Of a stretch of 64,000 bases of DNA, positions 39,185 through 48,549 are shown piece by piece (position 1 is the first letter of the stretch; every line of letters starts with the position of its first letter). The stretch is from Lepidostoma basale (taxonomy: Eukaryota; Arthropoda; Insecta; Trichoptera; Lepidostomatidae). The notes under the pieces are model-generated. The model saw only the letters and a list, made by a program, of their open reading frames with translations, made no database searches and was not told where the DNA came from. Position numbers and translations under genes: made by a program. The DNA lies in the NCBI GenBank assembly GCA_022606425.2, contig JAHDVF020000240.1, forward strand, positions 1,922,001 to 1,986,000, read 5' to 3'.

Positions 39185-39515
39185 TATTTTCTTCTTCTTC
39201 TTCTTCCTCTTAGTTTAGGTGGTATGACCTGTTTGTGACTGTGGGCTGTCCTGGGATGAGGATGTCCAACTATCTCTCCATCTCTTCGGTAATCTCTTGC
39301 TGCTTGGATTTTCATCTCTAACAATTTTTGCAATTCTTGTATTCTTCTTGCGGTCCACGTGACCTCTCCAAAAGCGCCTTCTGCTTCTTCCCCATCTCAC
39401 TATGTCTTCAACACCACAGACAGACCTTATCGTTTCATTTCTGATCCGATCTCTGAGGGTTTTGCCTGCGATGGAGCGTAGGGTTCGCATTTCTGCTACA
39501 TTACAAATATTATAT
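39185..39515 (-). mobile_element. LINE C-terminus with (GAA)n tail
   Basis: The minus-strand frame reads AEMRTLRSIAGKTLRDRIRN, ETIRSVCGVEDIVRWGRSRR, RFWRGHVDRKK and KRLPKRWRDSWTSSSQDSPQ, then SQTGHTT and a GAAGAAGAAG tail. It is the same family as 29660-30125. 5'-truncated. Confidence 0.8.
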
Positions 39516-39642
39516 GTTTTAATAATAATAATAAGTTTTACTTTTGTATAGCGATCCGTTTTAATTAATCTCAATAAATTCCGATGATAAATATCCAAGA
39601 TTGGTATTGCCAAATTAAAAAAAAGGGATATTCATTTTAGTA

Positions 39643-39850
39643 ACAACCTTCGTGGCAGATTGGCAAGAACTATGTTATGACTGCCACACCGAAGGTCCCG
39701 AGTTTGATTATTTGCGGTGGCGACAGTCACAATGTTTTCGATCTGGTGTAAAATTCACGTGATGATAAAATAGCTATAGATTAACTACCGATCACATATT
39801 ATGAGAATCAAAACAATAGTTAAAAACAAATTACATCAATTAATTGGATT
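39643..39850 (+). mobile_element. tRNA-derived SINE, decayed copy
   Basis: The head GTGGCAGATTGG (A box) and GGTCCCGAGTTTGATTATTT (decayed B box) match 40371-40440. The body CTGGTGTAAAATTCACGTGA, TAGCTATAGATTAACTA and GAGAATCAAAACAATAG follows. Confidence 0.7.
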
Positions 39851-39892
39851 CAAATGACTTGTTGCATACAAGAAAATAATTGTCGTGCCTGA

Positions 39893-40230
39893 TCAAATCA
39901 AATCAAATCAAATCAGTTAGTTTTCTCAAAAGATATAAGAAACAACAATTATAGTTTAGGGCATCTATTGAGAACAGGTAAAACATAACATAGCATACCA
40001 GGAACGCATGAGAGATGGTTCGACATTATGAATACATAATACTCTCCAAAGTCGAGAGTATTTGTCATTTGAACGTACTTTCACGAATATGAAAGACGTC
40101 AATCTCCGAAGCTATCATTTTCAGCAGTTTGATTGCTCTCCTCACCGGCATCACCAAAAGCAGGTTGGTTCTGCATGCTGGGAGATAAAACAGTCTTTGC
40201 TGACGCTGTCGAAGATAACCATCGGAACTG
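39893..40230 (-). mobile_element. Jockey-like LINE 3' end with (TGATT)n tail
   Basis: CAAATCAAATCAAATCAAAT is the tail on the plus strand. The following bases match 35410-35720 with decay (GGCATCTATTGAGAACAGGT, CATACCAGGAACGCAT, TTGAACGTACTTTCACGAA). The reading frame is broken. Confidence 0.78.
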
Positions 40231-40257
40231 ATCCTAGAATCAAAATGATACCTATAG

Positions 40258-40354
40258 TATAAAGGGTATAGCTATTATTTTGATTCTCGTGATGTGATAG
40301 GTAGCTAATCTTGCGTCATTTTATTGTCACATGAGTTCTACATCAGGCTAAAGA
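40258..40354 (-). mobile_element. SINE body, inverted
   Basis: It is the reverse complement of 40465-40545 (CTATTATTTTGATTCTCGTG, GTGATAGGTAGCTAATC, GTCACATGAGTTCTACATCA). It forms an inverted pair with the next SINE. Confidence 0.75.
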
Positions 40355-40367
40355 TGAATCCATGACG

Positions 40368-40556
40368 ACCTTTGTGGCAGAGTGGTTACGAGCTCTGACT
40401 TCCATGCCGAAGGTCCTGGGTTCGATTCCCGGCGATGGCAGTGTGATTGTCACACTGTCTTTGGTCTGGTGTAGAATTCACGTGACAATAATATGGCGAT
40501 AGATTGGCTAACTATCACATGTCACGAGAATCAACATAATAGCTTAAAAAATAAAA
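40368..40556 (+). mobile_element. tRNA-derived SINE, best copy
   Basis: The head holds an A box TGGCAGAGTGG (40380-40390) and a B box GGTTCGATTCC (about 40419-40429), spaced as in a tRNA gene, so RNA polymerase III could transcribe it. The body is CTGGTGTAGAATTCACGTGA, GGCGATAGATTGGCTAAC, GAGAATCAACATAATAGC and the end is A-rich. The tRNA fold lacks a proper acceptor stem, so it is not a functional tRNA gene. Confidence 0.8.
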
Positions 40557-40624
40557 AAAAGTGTACACAGTAATTGGGTCCAAACGACCTGTTGTGTACA
40601 TAAAAAAAAATAAGACAGTATAAT

Positions 40625-40722
40625 AATCACACTGTCATCCCTCGGAATCGAATCCGGGACCTTCTGAATGGCAATCAAAGCACTAACCCCTTTATTACCG
40701 ACAAAGGTCGCCGTAATGTATA
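40625..40722 (-). mobile_element. Second SINE head, minus strand
   Basis: On the minus strand GGTCCCGGATTCGATTCCGA contains a B box and GGTAATAAAGGGGTTAG an A-box-like word. It ends GATGACAGTGTGATTAT like the plus copy (GGCAGTGTGATTGTC). Confidence 0.7.
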
Positions 40723-40724
40723 TG

Positions 40725-41285
40725 TAATGTATCAAATGTCTCATAGAATGTCTACATGTATTTTGCGTACTATAATTTAATAAATATTTTAAGGTAAACC
40801 GCTGATACTTCACTCAAATTCCACAATTCTAGGCTTGAAAGATGAATATATATTTCATGAATTATTTATAAGGCGGTAGGTATATAAGCCTCTCAAACTT
40901 TTCACATTTGAACGTAACGGTGAAGTGCTTACGTTTCCATTAGCCATGTTTTTAAATATAACAGTTTCTTATCTGCCTTTTTTAAAAATAAATAATTCAA
41001 AAGATTCAACTTAAAGTTGTGAATAAAATTTTCATTCTGATAAACATTGGTATTTTAAGAGTCTAAGAACTTCCTGAATTTTAAATGTATTTTTTTTAAC
41101 TATTGGAGATTTTGGGCTTATGTTAATAGTTTATTATTATTATGAAGTACTTTAAGTTGTGTACAGGATCGAACTCAGGCAATGAAGCGCCCAGAAGTTT
41201 TAATACTAAGATTTTTTATTTAACTGAGATCACTTTTATTATAAAACGTTTTATGAAAACGGAAGAGAATATCTAACAATACTTA
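40725..41285. other. No gene recognised
   Basis: AT-rich, single-copy sequence in the window. Confidence 0.35.
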
Positions 41286-41299
41286 ATACTTATTTTTAA

Positions 41300-41375
41300 G
41301 GAATAATATATATTACTTCATTGATGACCTTAACGAAGAGGCATCAGTCTCGAAACCGGTCAGTAGTAAACGTGC
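41300..41375 (+). ncRNA. HH12 hammerhead-like motif
   Basis: Box TTGATGA (41321-41327, one change from CUGANGA), a 24-base stem II region with a short GAG/CTC helix, GAAA, stem III ACCGGT and GTC, followed by AGTAGT that pairs with ACTTCA at four of six positions. It is a single copy in the window. Confidence 0.45.
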
Positions 41376-41499
41376 TTTTAACAACAACAAAAAAGTGATT
41401 ATATAAATTGTAATGATGTGTAAAAATTAAGGTTTAAATTATAAAAAGTATGTAGTGTCTTGAACAATGCTGTAAAACTCAAAATTATTTTTAAATGTT

Positions 41500-41645
41500 A
41501 ATTTTTTTTTGTATGAGATTTTTGCGACAGCTGTTTCGCCTATCTATGTTGGTGGAATGGCTGTCGCTACAATCTCATAAAATACATTGTGATATGTATA
41601 ATAATAGTGTCTCAAATATAAACTGTTATATTAATGTTTAAGTAT
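41500..41645. repeat. HH1 remnants, both arms fused
   Basis: GCGACAGCTGTTTCGCCTAT, CTATGTTGG is a minus arm. It is joined directly to GGCTGTCGCTACAATCTCAT, the plus arm end, so the centre and the plus core are deleted. Confidence 0.6.
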
Positions 41646-41684
41646 CATAATCCAAAACAATATATTTTCAAATTTAATTATTAA

Positions 41685-41800
41685 CGTGAATTAAAACGCC
41701 CGTTTTCTAAAAGTTTTATTATAATGCTAAGGCATTATCAAATTTTATGTTTTAAGTGTAATTCCTATGAAAATCAATAAAACTTAACTAAAACTAGAAA
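41685..41800. repeat. HH3 fragment
   Basis: CGCCCGTTTTCTAAAAGTTT, GGCATTATCAAATTTTATG and TAGAAAACAGACG are HH3 arm parts. The GAAA segment is missing. Confidence 0.5.
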
Positions 41801-41859
41801 ACAGACGTATATTTTAGTATCAAGGAATCAAAGTAAAAATATGTATTTTTCAGTAAAAA

Positions 41860-42230
41860 TTAAGCCAAACATTTTCAATTAAAAAATAATTCCGAAGCAG
41901 GCAGTCGGCGCGAGAAACAAGTAGGGAAATGTATACAGTGGGATTTTTCCATTTAACGACAATTTCCGTCAGACGGCCTTCCATCGAAGCGAGTTCATTT
42001 AACTTCTGCGGTTAAACACACGCAGAGTTAATAAACATTTCTATTAAGTAAAGCAATAAAAGCTAATATGCAAATTCCCGGGGGAGTAAAAAGGGATAAA
42101 AAAAAGCGGCAAGGAAAATCTCCAACGCTGGTAATTGAAGAGTGTTTAAAAAGTTTGCAGCGCTTCAAGTATGGAAGTCGCTCCAGCGATGTAATTTGCA
42201 TTTCTATTATAAAAAAAGGAAAATATAAAC
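41860..42230. other. Unique mixed-composition sequence
   Basis: The sequence has balanced patches (GTCAGACGGCCTTCCATCGA). A 63-codon frame near 42068-42256 shows no recognised domain. Confidence 0.3.
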
Positions 42231-42359
42231 CTCCCCGCGAGTTAGGGCGGGTGGTTTAGGTGTACCTGAGGGCGTGGGTGGTCCAAAATTCTCCATTCAC
42301 GCTTCGTTTTGACAATTGACACTCGACATTGTATGACTGTAACATTATAGCCTTACTGA

Positions 42360-42490
42360 TGATTTGATGCGAAAGGCACAAAACAAGAATACGTGGAAAC
42401 GTATGGAGAAGGCCAATGTCCACCAGTGAACGATAACGGCTGTTTAAGTAAGTAAGTAACAAGTAATTAACACAGTAAGTAAGTAATTAA
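42360..42490 (+). mobile_element. LINE/SINE 3' module with TAAG tail
   Basis: GGAGAAGGCCAATGTCCACC, AGTGAACGATAACGGCTGTT is the lepidopteran-type 3' module followed by (TAAG)n. Confidence 0.65.
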
Positions 42491-42499
42491 CCGTCGCGT

Positions 42500-43285
42500 T
42501 GCCATGTGGTAAATTGAGTTTCCACTGCCAATTTAAAGTTGATTTTCTTAAAACCTATGGACCCTAATATTATAAAAAAAAATTGTAATCCTCCATTGAA
42601 GTGTTTTCAATATTTCGTAATAAAAAAAAAAGCAAAAAATTACTTCCTTCATCCCAAAAAAAATATTTTCTAAGACTGCCCTCACCTTCATTCGTGTTAA
42701 GGTAGAATTTGTTTTGCTAATATTTACAACTTTATCAAAGTGACAAATACTTACTCGCTGTTTTGAACGTATTATAAATTATATCTTTGACCTTTTCAAT
42801 ATGTACGTAATAATACCACTGTGGACGGAAACGTAGGACGCAACTTAATAATATCAGAACTGTGAAAATATTAACACTTTACCAAAAGGGACAAATATTA
42901 ATAGGTACTCGTTGTCTTGAACGTACTATACATTTTGCCTAGGTGCCTTTATCCTCGCCCCGCCGGCCGCGGCGCGCAGACAAGTTTATACCCGATGTCC
43001 ATTCGCCCGTATGCTGTGACGCATTACATATCAGAAATCGCATGGTTCCAGAAAAAAATTAATAATGATATGTTTTTCAAATAATCCATGTATGTTATAG
43101 ATATAGATCTATTTCTAATGAAATTCCCTACAAGATGACATAAATTAAATTTTGATTCATCTAGTCATATGCTTGATATTTAGATAAAGTTAGCGGTAAA
43201 CTGAACTTACCACATGGGAGCGAGCGTTTTGTTTTGAACACGGTACGTTAAGGGTTAACACATAGTACCACAGTTTAACACAGAG
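42500..43285. other. No gene recognised
   Basis: A short GC-rich patch at 42955-42985 (CCCCGCCGGCCGCGGCGCGC) stands out; the rest is AT-rich. Confidence 0.35.
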
Positions 43286-43289
43286 TACC

Positions 43290-43600
43290 ATGGTCTCGAA
43301 TCAAGAAGAAAATGTACATTGATGATCTTAGGATTTAAAATACTCCATAGCCTCATTGATAGCCTATACCTCTTAGAGTGTTATGGCTTCAATGCACTGG
43401 AGAGGTATGCTCGCGCTAGAAGACACGATCTGTTGTGCATACCGCATAGCAGAACAAATGTCATGGCGCAGCATACAATGACCCGGGGTATGGTGCTCTT
43501 GAAAGAGGTGTCATTCGATGTGGACATTCTCCAAATGACTTATGCGTCCATTAAGGATCATATAGGTACATACCACATTTGCTGTTATATGTGTATTATT
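43290..43600 (+). mobile_element. Jockey-like LINE C-terminus
   Basis: The frame MILGFKILHSLIDSLYLLEC, YGFNALERYARARRHDLLCI, PHSRTNVMAQHTMTRGMVLL, KEVSFDVDILQMTYASIKDH follows the pattern (F-x-x-L-x-G...LLE-x-x-GF-x-VP-x-R-x-x-R-RR...RTN) of the end of a Jockey/CR1-type reverse transcriptase. A protein tail without its RT domain. It runs into a TTAG-family fragment at 43625. Confidence 0.72.
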
Positions 43601-43624
43601 ATGTATGTCTCAAAAGAGACAAGC

Positions 43625-44225
43625 ATCAAAGTGAATGGTGCACTTAAAGTTGTCATCGCAAACAAGTCTATATAAAAACACAAAGTTCGCAGTGCTCAAT
43701 GGTGGTGTTGTACCTTATATAACCTTATATATATAGAAGCGTAGCATGGAGATTTCAAAACAAGAATGAAAGTAGAATAAATGTAGTAAAAATGAGATCT
43801 CTTAGAAGGATGTGTTGTAAAAATCGGTATGTGATTGTCAAATTTTATAAATGCAAATACAAGAAATGAATATAGTGCGAATTATATTGTTATGAACAAA
43901 ATAATTAACTTAGAATGAGATGATATTATATGAAGACATGAATATTATATATAAAAATATTGGTAAGGAAGGTTTATTCTAACGGTGTAAACGGAACAAG
44001 AAATAAAGGAAGACTGGTGAAAACGTGGCATGATCAGACCAATCAAATATTGAATGTCACGGTCACGTTCACGGCGGGAAAATGCGTGCGTGCTTACATG
44101 ATACATGTACTTACAGGATACGAAGTATGGATCTTGAGAAATCGAGAGAAGTGCGTCAAGAGAGAACAGTGTGGCAGTCCCTTCTTTCTGCCTATCTATT
44201 TGGAGAGATGGCGTGTTGCTTTGTT
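43625..44225 (+). mobile_element. TTAG-family LINE, heavily decayed
   Basis: GTGAATGGTGCACTTAAAGT, TGTCATCGCAAACAAG start the match to 51170. Further blocks are TAAATGTAGTAAAAATGAGA, TCTCTTAGAAG and KTWHDQTNQILNVTV. The 3' end is altered (TCTGCCTATCTATTTGGAGA). Confidence 0.75.
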
Positions 44226-44264
44226 TTTTAGTTTTTTTTATTGAATATAATCCTAATTTTTAAA

Positions 44265-44340
44265 AAACACTTCATTCTAATAAAATATAATAAAACATCT
44301 AGAAAACAGATATTTGCATTCGTATTAATGGTAGATTTTT
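44265..44340 (+). repeat. HH3 outer arm fragment
   Basis: TTCATTCTAATAAAATATAA, AAAACATCTAGAAAACAGAT, TTGCATTCGTATTAATG. Confidence 0.5.
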
Positions 44341-44414
44341 TTTCAATTCAGTTTTTTTCATCCTGATGAAAAAGGTATAAACGAGAAAAGAATAGTACTT
44401 TTATAAACAAAAAA

Positions 44415-44710
44415 TATAGTCCATTGTTTTGGCCGAAACGCTATTTATTATACTATAACATAATAAACTGTTAACTTAAAAAAAACTTTGTTTTATGTAT
44501 CACAATTGTATTTTTACTTTACGCGACCGCTGTTTCGTCAATCTATGTTGACATCATCAGGTGTTATAATAATATATCAAAAATTTGATATATTATTGTA
44601 ACACCTGATGATGTCAACATGGGTTGACGAAACAGCTGTCGCGTAAAATATAAGTACAATTGTGATACATAAAACAAAGTTTTTTTTTAAATTTAACAAT
44701 AAAAAATATA
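44415..44710. repeat. HH1 fold-back element with two hammerhead cores
   Basis: Arms run from TAGTCCATTGTTTTGGCCGA to a mirrored right arm that lacks the outermost part. Plus core 44599-44646: CTGATGA (44605-44611), T, stem II GTCAAC/GTTGAC (six pairs, loop ATGG), GAAA (44629-44632), stem III ACAGCTGT, GTC (44638-44640); stem I ACAC with GCGT, three of four pairs. Minus core 44521-44565 has CTGATGA, GTCAAC...ATTGAC and CGAAACAGCGGTC. This is the best HH1 pair. Confidence 0.8.
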
Positions 44711-44714
44711 GTTC

Positions 44715-45225
44715 AAAATTGTATAATCAGACAACAAAAATCGTTTTACAAGGATCCATAACGTGCAAAGGGAGGAGGATAGCGAATATGTTAGTGAAAA
44801 TCATCCCTTATTATTGTCTTAGCACTAACAGGTTCCGGTAGAATTCTGTGCCTAACCTGGGCTGTTTATCGGTGTTTATAATTAATTAACGGAAGGTCGC
44901 GGTCCATTACCATTGCCGATATAATGCCGCGGGTAATTTATTACAGCCACCTTTTAATCCTTCCTCGGTCTAGTCGCTTACCTTATCTGCGGAGAGACAA
45001 ATGAACGGACACACGGCGTGGGCGGTCATTAATCTTGCGTGTCGAAAAATAATTTGTTTAAACTGTTACCGAATCACTGGCAGGGGCGGATGACATCATT
45101 ATATAATTCAGTTTAAAACTGTACTAATTAAATCAATGACCAAACTACTATTCACTTAAATTAAAAAAAAAAAAACATCAACCAATCTAAATTCCCGTTT
45201 TTTATGGTTCCTTTTACCTATTTAC
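44715..45225. other. Unique sequence, partly GC-balanced
   Basis: 44830-45110 (for example CGGAAGGTCGCGGTCCATTA) is single-copy and balanced; no gene is recognised. Confidence 0.3.
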
Positions 45226-45229
45226 AGGT

Positions 45230-45520
45230 ATATAATACGATCATTACGGTTAATATTCAAAACACTTATAATATCACAATTTCTTTTTATTCATTGAGAG
45301 TGTGGCGACAGCTGTTTCGCCAACCGGTGTTGGCATCATCAGGTATTACAATAAACTCTGAGTTTATTGTAACACCTGATGAGGCCAACATCGGTTGGCG
45401 AAACAGCTGTCGCGACACTCTCAGTTAATAAAAAGAAATTGTAATATTATAATAGTGTTTTAAATATTAACAGTAATAATGTTGAAGTGTCATAGTGTTT
45501 CAGCCAAAACAATGGATTAT
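45230..45520. repeat. HH1 fold-back element with two hammerhead cores
   Basis: Minus core 45304-45349: box CTGATGA (complement of 45336-45342), T, stem II GCCAAC/GGTTGGC, GAAA, ACAGCTGT, GTC. Plus core 45370-45416: CTGATGA (45376-45382), G, GCCAAC/GTTGGC, GAAA (45400-45403), ACAGCTGT, GTC (45409-45411). The outer arms mirror each other (GTTTTAAATATTAACAGTAA near the right end) and the right arm ends GTGTTTCAGCCAAAACAATG. Confidence 0.8.
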
Positions 45521-45529
45521 ATGTATCAA

Positions 45530-45740
45530 ATTCTGAATAATTAATACGAATGAAAGCGTCTGTTTTCTAGAAGTTATTATATTTTAATCGAATGACATGT
45601 TCCAAATCTGTCTAAGGCATTATGAAATGTGACATTTGATAATGCCTTAAACAGGCGAAGCATGTTAATAAATATAAATATAATAAAACTTTAAGACGAC
45701 AGACGTTTACATCGTTGTTCACATCGTTGTTCAAGAAACA
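45530..45740. repeat. HH3 fold-back element
   Basis: The left arm is CGAATGAAAGCGTCTGTTTT, CTAGAAGTTATTATATTTTA, GACATGTT. The right arm core is at about 45634-45672: TTGATAA, T, GCCTTAAACAGGC (four pairs), GAAG instead of GAAA, CATGTT. The right arm ends AAAACTTTAAGACGACAGAC. Confidence 0.6.
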
Positions 45741-45889
45741 ATAAATAATAACAATTGAGATTTAAATACAAGAAAGCTACGATGGACTTTAATTTCATGA
45801 AAATATTCAGAATATTTTTTTTAATTTAAGTAATGTTATAATTGCGTTTCTTAAGGACATTAAAATCTCCTTAAGGCATTGATCAATGT

Positions 45890-46465
45890 ATAATACAAGC
45901 GCAGCTTAAAGCATAAGTGAAGATATTGATTAATAATTTTAATATATAAATGCAATTAACACCACACCACGTAAATAATGTCAAAATTACTCTTTATAAG
46001 ACAATCATTCGAACAGTGGTGTCCCATGGACGTGAGCCCTGGACATATACAGTGAAATCCGCAAAGCTGCTGGATACTTTTAAGAGAAGGGTTTTGCGTA
46101 GAATCCCGGGATCTGTGAATCACGGTGAAAGCTGGAGAATACGCGATAATGACGAGTTGTACTATATTTACAAAGTTCCCAATCTCTTCACAATGGTATA
46201 ACTGAATAAAAAAAGATGGACAGGTCACGTAGAGAAGTTTTCGTCACCGGGAACCCCAAAAGGGATGCTAAAGGGACGCCCAGGTGGCGGAAGATCGATT
46301 GAACGATCAAGGCTGCGATGGGAGGATGAAGTTGGAGAGATGGAGCGAAATTACTGCGAGTGTTAAGTTGGAAGGTCGCATTACACAAGAGGAGTTTTAG
46401 ACGACGGCTAATGGAGGCCAATGCGATATGAGCTGTAGTGCCATCGGAAAAGAAGAACAATTATC
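45890..46465 (+). mobile_element. LINE C-terminus, (GAA)n family
   Basis: The frame reads QLTPHHVNNVKITLYKTIIR, LLDTFKRRVLRRIPGSVNHG, SWRIRDNDELYYIYKVPNLF, then a stop, then RWTGHVEKFSSPGTPKGMLK and RSRLRWEDEVGEMERN. It matches 15130-15497 and 13271-13522 but covers more of the 5' side. The tail is AAAAGAAGAA. Confidence 0.8.
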
Positions 46466-46744
46466 ACTTTATACCAATGTATTATATAATAAATTAATTT
46501 TATTAAACGCTAAGGTATTAACACTGTGGAATTCCATAGTATTATACTTAGGAAATTAAAAAACTTTGTTGAATCCACCATTTAAAAAAAAAATTAAAAA
46601 ACACATGTTTCGGGTGTTAAAATATAATAAAAACTAAACTAATAAAAAACGCATTTAAAATTCGATACAATAATACATATTTAAAAATTAACCTGTGCTA
46701 TTTAACAATTATTTTTTTACAGTAAGAATTAATTATTAATATTA

Positions 46745-46935
46745 AATAATAATAATACATGATGACAATATAAAAAAAAATTGTAATTTAGAAAAAAACA
46801 TACATTTGAAAAGACATAATTCATATAACATTTCTATATAAATTATGTCTTTTTAAATGTATGTTTTTTCAAAATTCAATTTTTTTTTAATATTTTTTAT
46901 ATTATCATCATGTATTATAAAATAAATAAATAATA
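46745..46935. repeat. Small A/T-rich fold-back
   Basis: AATACATGATGACAATATAA and AACATACATTTGAAAAGACA are mirrored at 46850-46925 (GTCTTTTTAAATGTATGTTT, ATATTATCATCATGTATT). The centre is near 46838. There is no hammerhead core. Confidence 0.75.
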
Positions 46936-47062
46936 ACCATCCGAAGGGGTAGGCAGAAAGAATGGACTGCCACACTTTTCTTTCCTGACATATTTCTCTC
47001 GATTCCTCAACGTCGTGTCATGCAAGCGCGTCGATTTCTCTGATATGGCCGACATTCAATAT
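46936..47062 (-). mobile_element. TTAG-family LINE 3' piece
   Basis: On the minus strand CATGACACGACGTTGAGGAA, CAGGAAAGAAAAGTGTGGCA, GTCCATTCTTTCTGCCTACC match the family; the end GATGGTTATTATTTA has a modified tail. Confidence 0.75.
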
Positions 47063-47249
47063 TATTATTATGTATTATTATTATTTAATATTATTTATTA
47101 GTTCTTAATGTTAAAAAATAATTGTTAGTACCTACTTATAACAAAAAACACAGGTTAATTTTTAAATTTGAATTATTGTATGAGAATTTTAAATACGTTT
47201 TTATTAGTCTTCATTTATTTAGTTTTTATTATATTTTTACAATGTATAA

Positions 47250-47925
47250 TAATATTACAAACACTTTGTAGCTTACAACTTTTGGCATTTATTACATTTT
47301 GAAATACGTTCATTATATTGTGTTAAACTTAAAAATAATAAGTCACGTTAATTATTAATAAATATATTTCATTGATTACCATCTTCAACAAATTTTGTAA
47401 AAGAACTGAGAATTACTAATTTGATTTACTTTACTTAATACTTGCGATGCAAGGCAGTAACGCTTCGTAGCAAATTTCTCACCACAGCGAGCTTTTGCGC
47501 CCGGCCGAGGGCGAAAGCTCCCGCGCTTTGAGCTTGAGAGATAATATGATAAAAGCTTCAGACTAAAGCGAGGTCTTCCCTATCTCGATCCGATGGTAAC
47601 CCCAGATTGGATAAAATATAATCCACATCGTTTTTAATAGCTTTTAAAAGGATTATTAATTCAATATACCGATCCCTCTAAATATCGTATTCGAATGGAA
47701 ATAATACCTTCCCAAGGAACTTAAAATGAATGATATAAAGTCGTTTTTTATGTTGGTTTTTCTGTTTAATTTCGTCTTTATTTTACGTCGCAAATATTTT
47801 TATGAATGAAATAAAAGAAGAACCTTATTTCACGAATAATCGACATTTTATATTATTTCGTTCTATATTCGCCATAACTTTGTGTTGTAGATGTTTAAGG
47901 TTTATTTTTTTATGTATACTTAGTA
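47250..47925. other. No gene recognised
   Basis: A balanced patch lies at 47440-47600 (GCGCCCGGCCGAGGGCGAAA); it shows no frame or repeat match. Confidence 0.35.
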
Positions 47926-47929
47926 TACA

Positions 47930-48180
47930 ATACTGACTTTATTAAAAATGATTAAAATTAAATACTGAATATGTTTCGGATACACAAGCCCTTCATCAAA
48001 TCATTTTAACATCTGTCAAAACTGACCACATTTGTGAATTTTTAAATATTTTTTTAATTATTTATATTTATATAATACCACTAATGAAGGGCTTGTGTGT
48101 ACGAAACACGTTTGGGATTTAATTATTATTATTTTAATAAAGTGAGTGTTGTTACTATTATAAGTTAAGAGACATTTTAT
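47930..48180. repeat. HH8 fold-back element, two hammerhead cores
   Basis: Minus core 47966-48003: box TTGATGA, A, stem II GGG/TCC (three pairs with one G-U), GAAA, ACATAT, TTC. Plus core 48078-48115: stem I CCA with TGG (three pairs), box CTAATGA (48081-48087), GGGCTTGTGTGTAC as a poor stem II, GAAA, ACACGT, GTT. The right end TTTTAATAAAGTGAGTGTTG is shared with the element at 7470-7590. Confidence 0.65.
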
Positions 48181-48184
48181 AAAA

Positions 48185-48490
48185 GTTTCTCTTTTTGTAT
48201 TTTTTATACATTTTGTTTATACAACACTTATATTACAAAATTAAATGATATTGACTTGTTCCGGACAACCAGTCTTTCTTCAGTAATACATGTTATAAAT
48301 ATACATATTTCAAAATAATATAAAATTGGTTTAAACAATTTTATATTATTTTGAAATATGTATATTTATAAAATGTATTATTGAAGAAGGACTGGTTGCC
48401 CGAAACATGTCAATGCATTTATTTTTATTTTTATATAAGTGTTGTATAAACAAAGTGTATAAAAAATGAAAAAGAGAAATAAAGCAATAA
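48185..48490. repeat. HH9 fold-back element, long inverted arms
   Basis: TTTTTATACATTTTGTTTAT, ACAACACTTATAT and the central ATACATATTTCAAAATAATA are mirrored around about 48323. Minus core 48250-48288: CTGAAGA (full agreement), GACTGGTTGTC stem II, GGAAC for GAAAC, AAGTC. Plus core 48378-48416: TTGAAGA (48381-48387), GGACTGGTTGCCC, GAAA (48402-48405), ACATGT, GTC (48409-48411). Stem I is weak in both. Confidence 0.72.
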
Positions 48491-48549
48491 CAACACAAAG
48501 TATGGCTCGTAGAAGAAATTTTATAAAGGTGTTTGTATTTTACATAGAC

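Larger units (their letters stand above)
46530..47245. repeat. HH7 element with nested insertions
   Basis: The left part 46530-46700 (ATTATACTTAGGAAATTAAA, AACACATGTTTCGGGTG) and the right part 47165-47245 (AATTTTTAAATTTGAATTAT, TTTAGTTTTTATTATATTTT) match the HH7 element at 33240-33640. The GAAAC-ACATGTG remnant lies at about 46590-46612 on the minus strand. Between them sit a small fold-back (46745-46935) and a LINE piece (46936-47062). Confidence 0.55.

Noticed and set aside
40371..40442. Functional tRNA gene
   Set aside because: A and B boxes are present, but there is no acceptor stem and the following body is shared with other SINE copies.
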